From Maridesulfovibrio ferrireducens (GTDB lineage Bacteria; Desulfobacterota; Desulfovibrionia; Desulfovibrionales; Desulfovibrionaceae): a DNA stretch of 64,000 nucleotides. Of this stretch, positions 57,824-64,000 are shown piece after piece. Where the stretch lies: contig NZ_JAEINN010000001.1 in the NCBI RefSeq assembly GCF_016342405.1, forward strand, positions 337,530 through 401,529, in the 5' to 3' direction. Position 1 is the first letter of the stretch. Each line of letters begins with the position of its first letter. The position numbers were made by a program, and so were the translations under genes. Below the pieces are notes generated by a model, which was not told the origin of the DNA, searched no databases, and was given only the letters and a program-made list of their open reading frames with translations.

Positions 57824-59145
57824 TCAGGAAAGTAATGTTGAAATTGTTTCCGGAGCTGTCCGGAGGCTTACACCTGGATAGATATGCAAGAGTTCTGGCC
57901 GTGGCTGATGAACCGGAGCAGGGCGGCAGTTGTGAACGGTTCCGGCCGCGTTATGCTGTAGATCTGGAAATTCTCACACCTGAAGGGGAAAGGGACGCAG
58001 CCTATCCAATATATAAGGACGTTCCGCTTCCGGTGGCCAGTGCGGGAATGGAACGCGGGGTTTATGGATTCCCAGAAACCGGAACACTGGTTGTGATTGG
58101 TTTTGCTTACGGCCGTCCGGATCATCCGCTGATAAAGCAAATTTATCCATTAGGATTATCACTTCCTAAAGTGGCCACCGGTGAATTGCTTTGGCAGCAG
58201 GACGCAGACACTTTGCAGCGTGTGGATCCAAACGGAAACTGGACGCGGAAAACAACTGGCCAGATCACAGACAGATCCTTAAAGCGGGTTGTTGAAGCTG
58301 TTGATTCCATGGTGGAGCTGGTGCGCGACTTCCGCAAGGTTGCCGGAAACAGTACCGAGGAAATAGGCGGGGTGAAGCATATTGAAGCACTGGGCGCGGT
58401 GCTGCTTGGTTCCGGTGGCCATATTGATATGGTGGCAGTGGATAATTTGAATTTTGTCACGGCCAAGGATTGTAGCTGGATTATATCCCAACACTGGAAC
58501 GGGGTTACAGGCGGGAATCATCACCATACAGTTAAACTGAATATGACTGAAAATGTGCTGATGAATCGGAATGAAAACACAACTCTGAATTTAACTGAAA
58601 CGGTGGGAGAGAATCACAGTTTGACAGTTCAGAAGGATCTGACTGAGGCGGTTATTTTGAACCGGACTGAAACAGTCGGGAAGGATCACACTTCCACTGT
58701 AAATGAAAATAGAATTGAAACGGTCCTGAAAGATCGAACTGCTACGATTAATGGCAACAAAACAGATATTGTGAAGGAAGATTTTTCCAGGACAGTACAA
58801 CAAAATTTCACCAGCCAGACCGATGGCAATTATACTGAATTAATAACAGGGAATCAGGATTCAACCGTTGAAGGGCAGAGCAACGAAACCGTCACCGGCG
58901 ATAAGCAGCTTGAAGCAGAAAACGTGAGAATCAAAGGAACGACCATTACGCTAATGACAAAGGACGGAACAATTAGTTTCTTTCCGTTGATGCTGGATTT
59001 CATGCAGGAAGTGCGGGATGCTCTTAACGTGCTGGCCGTTCATACGCATCCGGAAGCAACCAAGATTGTAGAAGGTCCGGAAGTTCAAAGCCACGCGGAT
59101 GATATAGGAGTGATACGGGGCAAGTTGGATGTGTTGTCTGGGTAA
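57811..59145 (+). CDS. Baseplate spike (gp5/V-like) with repeat needle
   Basis: A 444-residue central spike. The N-terminal OB-fold domain includes G-V-Y-G-F-P-E-T-G-T-L-V-V-I-G-F. From about 245 to 370 a run of short repeats of the form x-E-T-V-x-x-(D/N)-H/R-(x)-x-T-V forms a trimeric beta-helix needle, as in VgrG/gp5 proteins. The C-terminal domain has V-H-T-H-P (possible metal-binding tip). It pierces the host outer membrane. It is the last gene of the tail operon. Confidence 0.85.
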   Translation: MREIIRKVMLKLFPELSGGLHLDRYARVLAVADEPEQGGSCERFRPRYAVDLEILTPEGERDAAYPIYKDVPLPVASAGMERGVYGFPETGTLVVIGFAYGRPDHPLIKQIYPLGLSLPKVATGELLWQQDADTLQRVDPNGNWTRKTTGQITDRSLKRVVEAVDSMVELVRDFRKVAGNSTEEIGGVKHIEALGAVLLGSGGHIDMVAVDNLNFVTAKDCSWIISQHWNGVTGGNHHHTVKLNMTENVLMNRNENTTLNLTETVGENHSLTVQKDLTEAVILNRTETVGKDHTSTVNENRIETVLKDRTATINGNKTDIVKEDFSRTVQQNFTSQTDGNYTELITGNQDSTVEGQSNETVTGDKQLEAENVRIKGTTITLMTKDGTISFFPLMLDFMQEVRDALNVLAVHTHPEATKIVEGPEVQSHADDIGVIRGKLDVLSG

Positions 59146-59170
59146 GGTTGGTGCGGAGATATGAGAAAGG

Positions 59171-59206
59171 AAAGCCCCGCTTCAGTGATGAAGCGGGGCT
59201 TTTTGG
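59171..59206. terminator. Terminator at the end of the late operon
   Basis: AAAGCCCCGCTTCA / TGAAGCGGGGCTTTTT, 14-bp stem with a four-base loop and T tract, between the convergent spike and cargo genes. Confidence 0.92.
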
Positions 59207-59219
59207 TGTGGGTTGCCAT

Positions 59220-60155
59220 TTAATCCACAGGAGTTATCGGGGAAGGTAAAAGATCCCAGCCTGTGATCCCTCTAGTTGTGGGCGTTTCACGCAGATGTTT
59301 AGTATTTAGGCCCAGTACTGCACAGATTAGATTCAAATTAAAGTTATTAAAATAACGTCGATAATTTTCTTTTGGCTGCCGATATCCTATTGGTTCCCCC
59401 TCAAAAAGAGCTTGGTGAACAAGATTATTACGGAGAATGCTAAGAGTGCTTGAAGACGTACCTTCTTTAACATCTGCCCAGTTTGGGATTTTGAGACCAA
59501 ATTTTTTAGCAATAAGAATTGGCCTTTTGGCGTGAGACCTATCCTTCTTTTTAAGGATTGTGATAATTTTTTTCTTTTCAGCAATTTTATAAACACCATC
59601 AAGTACTTTGTATTGTGCTTCAAAGTGTTCCCATAGTCTTTCATAGGATTCACTTATTAGAAACCAATGCAATGCAGCAAAAATATATTTTCTAATTTCT
59701 TCAGTATTTTCTATATGCGCATTATTTAAAACGGACATTCCTATTTTTAAGTCTTTTTTATTTGGGACAAATCTATGAGCCGTGTTTTTTTTATAAGGGG
59801 TTTTTATCAAGTAGTTATAGCCGTCTTTTAATAGATATAGGCCATGTAAAAAGCCATAGCATAGGATTAAAAATTCAAATCTATTATCATCATCTTCGTT
59901 TCCATTCTCAAATTTAATTTGATGTGTAGCTGGCAGCTTAAAAGGAATAGAGTGCTCATAGGCTTCAGTCTTTATATTCAATTTTTCTTCATTTCTATTT
60001 AACTTAACTTTCTTTATTGGCGGGTAAATCCATCCATTAGCAACGGGGAATTCGTCAAAAACGAATCTGACAACTTCTTCCTGTTCTTTAAGGGGCGAAA
60101 TCGTAATCCCGTCAAAAGTAATTTTTGTTTTATCGAGAAGGAAACCGAACTTCAT
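59220..60155 (-). CDS. Prophage cargo protein with R-x4-H motif (HEPN-like candidate)
   Basis: A 311-residue AT-rich cargo gene between the tail operon and the right att site, a common place for defence genes. The N-terminal 100 residues are beta-rich. The rest is helical, and near residue 245 has R-N-N-L-V-H-Q, matching the R-x4-H motif of HEPN RNases, preceded by S-S-S-T-L-S-I-L. This resembles the layout of ApeA-type abortive proteins, but family membership is not shown. Monocistronic. Confidence 0.5.
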   Translation of the reverse strand: MKFGFLLDKTKITFDGITISPLKEQEEVVRFVFDEFPVANGWIYPPIKKVKLNRNEEKLNIKTEAYEHSIPFKLPATHQIKFENGNEDDDNRFEFLILCYGFLHGLYLLKDGYNYLIKTPYKKNTAHRFVPNKKDLKIGMSVLNNAHIENTEEIRKYIFAALHWFLISESYERLWEHFEAQYKVLDGVYKIAEKKKIITILKKKDRSHAKRPILIAKKFGLKIPNWADVKEGTSSSTLSILRNNLVHQALFEGEPIGYRQPKENYRRYFNNFNLNLICAVLGLNTKHLRETPTTRGITGWDLLPSPITPVD

Positions 60156-60637
60156 AGGTCTAATCCTTTTGGTTTGATTCTGTTAGTGACTATTTAATTG
60201 GTGTAATTGATAAAAAGCGTCAATTCAAAGAAAAAGAGCGGCCCGCAGAAGAAACGAACTCACCCGTACCTCCCTTCGAGGCATTTGGAGCGATTTTTTG
60301 CAAAGAAAAGAACCGTGCAATGCCTTATTGATGGAGCCTAGACACAGGCTTTCTAGCGGTTTTAGCGGATTGCAAGTTTTGCAAAGAATTGCAAGTTTGT
60401 GCAAAGGGGCTGGCTTTACAATAAAAAATAAATTCAACAAAGATAGAGCTTTATGCCGTTTTCAAAAAAGTTGGTGACTAGATCTATTCAGATTATGCTT
60501 TATGGCCATGGGGCGATAATCTTTTTACGACATTGTTTTACGTACAGAGAACCGAGCGTATAAAGGGAAACTGTATATTTATGTCGTAAAAAAATATTCA
60601 ACCTACTAGTTTCTAAGGATATATTTTTAGCACGCAC
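60156..60637. other. Right-end non-coding region of the prophage
   Basis: No gene is supported. It holds two tandem copies of TTGCAAGTTT(T)GCAAAG-like units (about 60373-60409). An inverted repeat, TTTTTACGACAT (60522-60533) with ATGTCGTAAAAA (60581-60592), encloses the arm copy GTTTTACGTACAG (60535-60547). Integrase and excisionase binding is the likely role of the last part. Confidence 0.6.
60535..60547 (+). repeat. Arm-type repeat, right end of prophage
   Basis: GTTTTACGTACAG, identical over 13 bp to 27481-27493 at the left end. Confidence 0.75.
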
Positions 60638-60684
60638 GAATGGCATTCAAGAGGCCAAGAGTTCAATTCTCTTCAGCTCCACCA
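60638..60684 (+). repeat. att core, copy 3 (junction of elements 2 and 3)
   Basis: 47 bp identical to the last 47 bp of copies 1 and 2, from the anticodon stem to CCA of tRNA-Ala. No 5' tRNA half is present. Confidence 0.95.
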
Positions 60685-60702
60685 CTTTTTGTGAATAAAA
60701 CT

Positions 60703-60771
60703 AACCGATTAGGCGTAGAAGCTTAGTCGGTTTTTTTGTGTGGATAACCACTTGGATAACAATTGGATAAC
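60703..60771 (+). repeat. Terminator and arm-type repeats of element 3
   Basis: AACCGA/TCGGTT hairpin with T7 tract (60703-60737), then TGGATAAC at 60741, 60753 and 60764 with 11-12 bp period. Same layout as the other att sites, with a third repeat sequence. Confidence 0.72.
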
Positions 60772-60955
60772 ATTTTGAAATTCTGGGTTGTTGATTTTGA
60801 GAGTCACATCTTGAATGATCGGTACCATTTTGCTAGAAAAATTGTGCATAGTCATGGCAGTCGATAGTTTTTAGAATGCTTTTTGCTGGATACTATTAAT
60901 TGGGTACGAAGTTGTTCTTTTATACATGTAGTTCTTATTTAGTAAGGAGGATATC

Positions 60956-61294
60956 GTGGACTTGAAAAACTTTGTAAAGCAAGCATTAGCAGATATTACC
61001 AGTGCAGTGGAGGAGGCTAAGGATATTTCACCTGTTTCAATAGCACCGGGGTACGTGACAACTAGTAAAGGTCGAACAACTATAGTTGACCCCCAACTGA
61101 TTGAGTTTGATATTGCTACTACCGTTGTTGATGCTAGTAGCTTAACTGGTGGTGGGAGTGCTAAAATTTCTGTAATCGGTGTTGGCATATCTGTTGATGG
61201 AAAGCGGGATTCAGCAGTTAATCATGAAAGTGTGAGCAGGGTTAAGTTTCAGGTTCCAGTATACTTTCAAGCTAAAAATGACATTAAGAAATAG
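60956..61294 (+). CDS. Trypsin-co-occurring domain 2 (Trypco2)-like protein
   Basis: A 112-residue protein starting at GTG 60956, with TAAGGAGG five bases before. The region L-I-E-F-D-I-A-T-T-V, then a G-G-G-S-A-K-I-S-V-I-G-V-G turn and strand, and S-R-V-K-F-Q-V-P-V-Y-F matches the small Trypco2 beta domain found beside trypsin-like, kinase or NTPase genes in predicted conflict systems. No protease gene is next to it in view. A terminator follows (61316-61346). Confidence 0.65.
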   Translation: MDLKNFVKQALADITSAVEEAKDISPVSIAPGYVTTSKGRTTIVDPQLIEFDIATTVVDASSLTGGGSAKISVIGVGISVDGKRDSAVNHESVSRVKFQVPVYFQAKNDIKK

Positions 61295-61315
61295 TTTCCT
61301 GTTAAGGTAATTCAA

Positions 61316-61346
61316 AAGAAGGCCAGCCCCATAACAGGACTGGCCT
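61316..61346. terminator. Terminator after the Trypco2-like gene
   Basis: GAAGGCCAG(C) / CTGGCCTTC stem with short loop, then an AT-rich tail. A second terminator-like hairpin, ACATTTGGGA/TCCCAAATGT followed by T6, lies at 61500-61541. The short frame at 61487-61675 overlaps it and is not supported. 61347-61637 holds no other gene. Confidence 0.75.
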
Positions 61347-61637
61347 TCATAATTTAAAGCTAATCGATCAATCAGAACACGCTACAATTCCGGCAACAAA
61401 CTCACTGCACGTTTCTTCTCACTCTTCTGGGAGTGACAGTATACATCTGCTGTCATCTTCTTTTTTTAAATTTTGAATTATATTAAATGCTGTGGCGAGA
61501 CATTTGGGAAGTTTTAAATGAAGTATCCCAAATGTTTTTTGGAATAGAAGACAATTGGTGGAAAATGCCAACCCACCTAACCACATACGCAGAATACAAG
61601 CTCTGCTATTGTGAATGCATTTTCGGGTGCACTAAGT

Positions 61638-62852
61638 CTATTTTTGGGGGGTGGAAAGTAATATGTTCTTTCTAAGGAGCACTCTCTCTAGTACATATAA
61701 TCCGTGAGGAATGAATTCGTGTTTAGCAATGAATTTATTTATCTCTTTTGAGTTGAGAGGGATCGTTACAAATGAGTCTGCTTCAAGGCATTTATCCCTA
61801 GCGATTAGAGGTTCGATATCCTTTTTGAAATTAAGGTCTAATTCAAAAACTGAGGATAAGCCAATTTCAAAATTGTTCTTTTCTAAAAAAAAATCATAAA
61901 AAGTAGCTGTTATTCCATATTGGTATAGTTTGTCATTAATTCCTAATTCTTCGGCTAAGCCGCGCTTAAAACATCTCTCTATGTCTATTTTTCCAAATGG
62001 ATCTTTGTCTGTCTGAGATAGTCCCTCGTTCATTGTGATATGGAATTTTGATGCATTTCCATGAACTCTATTTGATCGCTTGCATAAAACAATTTCTTTT
62101 CCTTTTTCTCCGTCACAAATTAAAAGAGTATTTACTCCAAATGATGTAAGAAAAGGTTTGTATTTTAGAAAGTTTGAAATTTCTGCAGAGGCAATGGGGT
62201 GGCTTGTGCTTTTTAATTCGTGATAAATAGACCGAAATACCCTGTGGGTGAAATAGTCTGTATGAAAGAAATCAATCTCAGCTCCCGGATTTTCATTTTC
62301 GCCAAAGCGGGTAAAATTCATATTGAAAATACCGTATTTATTCCCATTAAATATTAACCCGTCTTTTGTTTCCAGAAATTTTGTACCTACAATATGTTTA
62401 TGTTTAGCAATGAGGTCAGGCAAATGTTGTATTTCAGTCATGTCAACAAGATCTTTGAAGTCATGACCTTGGTCGAACGATGTGTCTGTATTAAATTTTG
62501 TTAACTGTGATTTTGAGTATCCATAATTTATTTCTTTTGAAGTAACTATTGATTTAATGCTGTCTGGTATGCCGATATATAGGCATCGTTTAACGCCAAA
62601 AGTTGAAATTTCTCTTGTAAAGATATTCTTTTTTTCAAATTCCGGGTCTCCATTTGCAAGGTCGATAACATTTATAGCTGCTTTTCTTTTTTTATAAAAT
62701 TTAATTTCTGATTTTATTGTGTGGCGATATTTAATATTTTTAAAGTGTTTGTATATTAGTTGTATTATGAAAAGTATAAGGGACCCGACTAATAGGAAGA
62801 ATAGTTCAGATGATGCATTATTTAATATTTTATCTGGCAGAGTGTTAAACAT
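61638..62852 (-). CDS. Membrane-anchored protein with Nudix-like domain
   Basis: A 404-residue protein from ATG 62852 (an in-frame TTG 15 bp upstream is possible). One N-terminal membrane helix (F-F-L-L-V-G-S-L-I-L-F-I-I-Q-L-I) is followed by a basic linker, an unrecognised middle domain, and from about 245 a Nudix-like fold with E-I-V-L-C-K-R-S-N-R and R-G-L-A-E-E-L-G-I, close to the Nudix box R-E-U-x-E-E-x-G-U. The glycine that opens the box is not obvious. Nudix domains cleave or sense nucleotide diphosphates. AT-rich cargo, possibly defensive. Confidence 0.6.
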   Translation of the reverse strand: MFNTLPDKILNNASSELFFLLVGSLILFIIQLIYKHFKNIKYRHTIKSEIKFYKKRKAAINVIDLANGDPEFEKKNIFTREISTFGVKRCLYIGIPDSIKSIVTSKEINYGYSKSQLTKFNTDTSFDQGHDFKDLVDMTEIQHLPDLIAKHKHIVGTKFLETKDGLIFNGNKYGIFNMNFTRFGENENPGAEIDFFHTDYFTHRVFRSIYHELKSTSHPIASAEISNFLKYKPFLTSFGVNTLLICDGEKGKEIVLCKRSNRVHGNASKFHITMNEGLSQTDKDPFGKIDIERCFKRGLAEELGINDKLYQYGITATFYDFFLEKNNFEIGLSSVFELDLNFKKDIEPLIARDKCLEADSFVTIPLNSKEINKFIAKHEFIPHGLYVLERVLLRKNILLSTPQK

Positions 62853-63050
62853 ATCTTTTATGGTCAATAGTTATAGTGTTTGAAGCAATAGTGTTTTTTG
62901 TTAATGTTCGTGTTTTAAAAAAAATATATATAAAATTTATTCAAAGTGTAGTACATTCCACAGGCATTTTAGGTTTCCCCGGCTGTTCAATTAAGTGTTT
63001 TGATTTAATTTTGAGCCGAAATTGTTTATTCATCCAGTATGTTTAATTTA

Positions 63051-63126
63051 GGGGTTTTACCTCAGTTGGAAGATCTCTTAAATTGGATTATAGAGGCCAA
63101 TAGTTCCGTTATATTCAATTCCAGCA
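63051..63126 (+). pseudogene. Decayed full-length tRNA-Ala copy
   Basis: A 76-base segment aligns without gaps to the intact tRNA-Ala at 16059-16134: 57 of 76 positions agree by my count, including GGGG, CTCAGTTGG, AGAGGCCAA and AGTTC. Changes break the acceptor, anticodon and T stems, and the anticodon position reads TGG. It cannot act as a tRNA. The 180 bases before it hold no gene. Confidence 0.78.
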
Positions 63127-63135
63127 TATGGTAAA

Positions 63136-63351
63136 GTCAGAAGGGCTGACCTGCCCAAAAATAGTTTTCTTTGGGCGGTAGAAAGTTCCTTTTGCCTGCC
63201 GGATTAAAACCTGCTTTTTCACCAAACGCTCCAAAGCCTTTGCTAGAGCTTGCGGTTTGCTTTTCTGCAAGTCCCGAAAGTCCTGATAAGTGATGATCTT
63301 TCCCGGTGGGATCGATTTTATGTAATTATTTATTTGTGCTGAAACTTGCAT
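63136..63351 (-). pseudogene. Truncated copy of the AbiEi-like antitoxin gene
   Basis: The first 72 codons match the start of the antitoxin at 25210-25953 with a few substitutions (for example Q-V-L-I-R-Q-A-K-G-T instead of Q-F-L-I-R-Q-A-K-G-A). Then the frame runs into unrelated DNA that includes the end of the tRNA pseudogene. The match continues upstream (63352-63490) through the intergenic region and into the last codons of the element 1 integrase. Confidence 0.85.
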
Positions 63352-63419
63352 GATTTAATCCACTCTCGAAATAATGTGGTTTTTCTTTAATATTGTAAAG
63401 TTTTAGTGGTTAAAACATG

Positions 63420-63490
63420 ACAAAAGAATAGTTTAAGAATGTTAATTCCTCCAAAATATCAGAAGCCTTTCTTCGTCCGTTAGTAATTGG
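63420..63490 (-). pseudogene. Remnant of an integrase 3' end
   Basis: The sequence TTAGTGGTTAAAAC, a short gap, TTCCTCCAAAA and a degraded continuation align with 25999-26085, which holds the end of the element 1 integrase. Only a few dozen bases survive before the DNA changes to the YhcG-like remnant. Confidence 0.55.
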
Positions 63491-63529
63491 TGTGCTTAAA
63501 AAAAAGAGACTATATTACTGGTTTTCCAG

Positions 63530-63922
63530 TTGATTATTCAATTGAGCCTCATACTGGGGCACATTACGAAATTTTTGCTTGAACTTGGTAAAGGGTTTGC
63601 TTTTGTGGGTAAGCAATATCATTTGGAAGTTGGTGAAAGTGATTACTATCTGGATTTGCTTTTCTACAACATTATTTTGCGTTGCTCTGTTGTGTTGGAA
63701 CTGAAGAATATAAAATTTATCCCTGAGTATGCAGGACAGCTTAATTTCTATCTTTTAGCCGTAGATATCCTTTTGAAATCAGAAGAAGACAATCCTACAA
63801 TAGGCATGCTTCTTTGCCGTGATAAGAAGAAAATAGAAACAGAATTTGCTCCACTTGATATTAATAAGCCCATGGGCGTGAGTGAATTTGTGCTGACAGA
63901 AGAATTGAAACGAAGTTTATGA
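63530..63922 (+). pseudogene. C-terminal fragment of a YhcG/DUF1016 nuclease
   Basis: About 115 codons encode the PDDEXK end of the YhcG family: L-G-K-G-F-A-F-V-G-K-Q-Y-H, Y-Y-L-D-L-L-F-Y-N (catalytic Asp), V-V-L-E-L-K (catalytic ExK), G-Q-L-N-F-Y-L and G-V-S-E-F-V-L-T-E-E-L. The N-terminal DUF1016 domain is absent and no ribosome binding site is seen, so it is a remnant. YhcG proteins are associated with restriction-modification loci and mobile DNA. Confidence 0.8.
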
Positions 63923-64000
63923 ATGTAAGCGTCACATAGGCTCCATCTACTCATAATTTTTGAAATCCTGCATACTCACTCTTCAGCCTAAAAGGAGTGT

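Larger units (their letters stand above)
27438..60684. mobile_element. Element 2: P2-like prophage
   Basis: A 33-kb prophage between att copies 2 and 3. Order: integrase, excisionase, repressor/operators, CII-like gene, toxin-antitoxin, replication, cargo, Ogr, portal, terminase, scaffold, capsid, head completion, tail sheath and tube, lysis, chaperone with frameshift, tape measure, baseplate, fibre, hub, spike, cargo. The sheath/tube genes are of the DUF2586/DUF2597 type with a DUF2590 baseplate gene, as in the K139-like branch rather than P2 itself. All structural frames look open, so it may be inducible. Arm repeats TTTTACGTACA mark both ends. Confidence 0.92.
60685..64000. mobile_element. 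Element 3, left part (runs off the window)
   Basis: DNA right of the third att copy. It has its own terminator and arm repeats (TGGATAAC, three copies), a Trypco2-like gene, a Nudix-like membrane protein, a decayed tRNA-Ala and two truncated genes. Its right end and integrase are not in view. The remnants show it is older or more rearranged than the other two elements. Confidence 0.6.

Noticed and set aside
57811..59145. Type VI secretion VgrG interpretation of the spike gene
   Set aside because: It is embedded in a complete phage tail operon after hub and baseplate genes, and no other type VI genes are present.
60225..60440. Minus-strand 71-codon frame in the prophage right end
   Set aside because: No ribosome binding site, a repeat-rich region and an unremarkable cysteine/leucine-rich translation.
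61487..61675. Small plus-strand protein of 62 residues
   Set aside because: It begins in a terminator-like hairpin, has no ribosome binding site and overlaps the end of the Nudix-like gene.

Overview
The window looks like part of a chromosome from a sulfate-reducing deltaproteobacterium of the Desulfovibrio type. This rests on moderate GC content, the gene order rplU-rpmA-obgE-proB, a probable selenoprotein, a P2-like prophage and genes suited to an anaerobe. No species can be named from the sequence alone.

Bases 1-16134 are chromosomal backbone, mostly on the minus strand: an MFS transporter (cut by the left edge), an ion channel, proB, obgE, rpmA, rplU, a large radical-SAM/methyltransferase/zinc fusion, a ComF-like phosphoribosyltransferase, a lone receiver domain, a flavoprotein, an MBL-fold hydrolase, a nitroreductase, an exported EF-hand protein, recN and two peptide ABC permeases. 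Two things here are easily missed. A small TusA-like gene at 9322-9567 has an in-frame TGA at the catalytic cysteine position, followed by a bacterial-type SECIS hairpin. A SAM-I riboswitch with its terminator (12074-12228) lies ahead of an unrecognised 90-residue gene.

The backbone ends in tRNA-Ala(GGC) at 16059-16134. The 3' part of this tRNA recurs exactly at 27389-27437 and 60638-60684, which delimits a tandem array of integrated elements. Element 1 (16135-27437) is mobilizable: an AlpA-like regulator, primase-polymerase/helicase, iteron-like repeats, an oriT-like inverted repeat, MobC, and a relaxase with two mob genes nested in another frame. After an internal 3' half of a tRNA-Arg(CCU) come a glycosyltransferase-like gene, an AbiE-type toxin-antitoxin pair and a tyrosine integrase. 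Element 2 (27438-60684) is a complete-looking P2-like prophage of the type with DUF2586/DUF2597/DUF2590 tail genes. It has integrase, excisionase, repressor with operators, a toxin-antitoxin pair, a zinc-Toprim-helicase replication protein, capsid, lysis and tail genes, a programmed frameshift in the tail chaperone, and several cargo genes that look defensive. Element 3 starts at 60685 and runs off the right edge. It has its own arm repeats, a Trypco2-like protein, a membrane-anchored Nudix-like protein, a decayed full-length tRNA-Ala copy, a truncated copy of the element 1 right end, and the nuclease end of a YhcG/DUF1016 gene.

Each attachment site is followed by a different family of short direct repeats (GGTACCA, TTTTACGTACA, TGGATAAC), as expected if three different integrases used the same tRNA. 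Cargo with likely roles in anti-phage defence or element stability includes the AbiE pair, a dCTP-deaminase-like gene with a membrane partner, an AbiC-like protein, a protein with an R-x4-H motif, the Trypco2/Nudix pair and the YhcG remnant.
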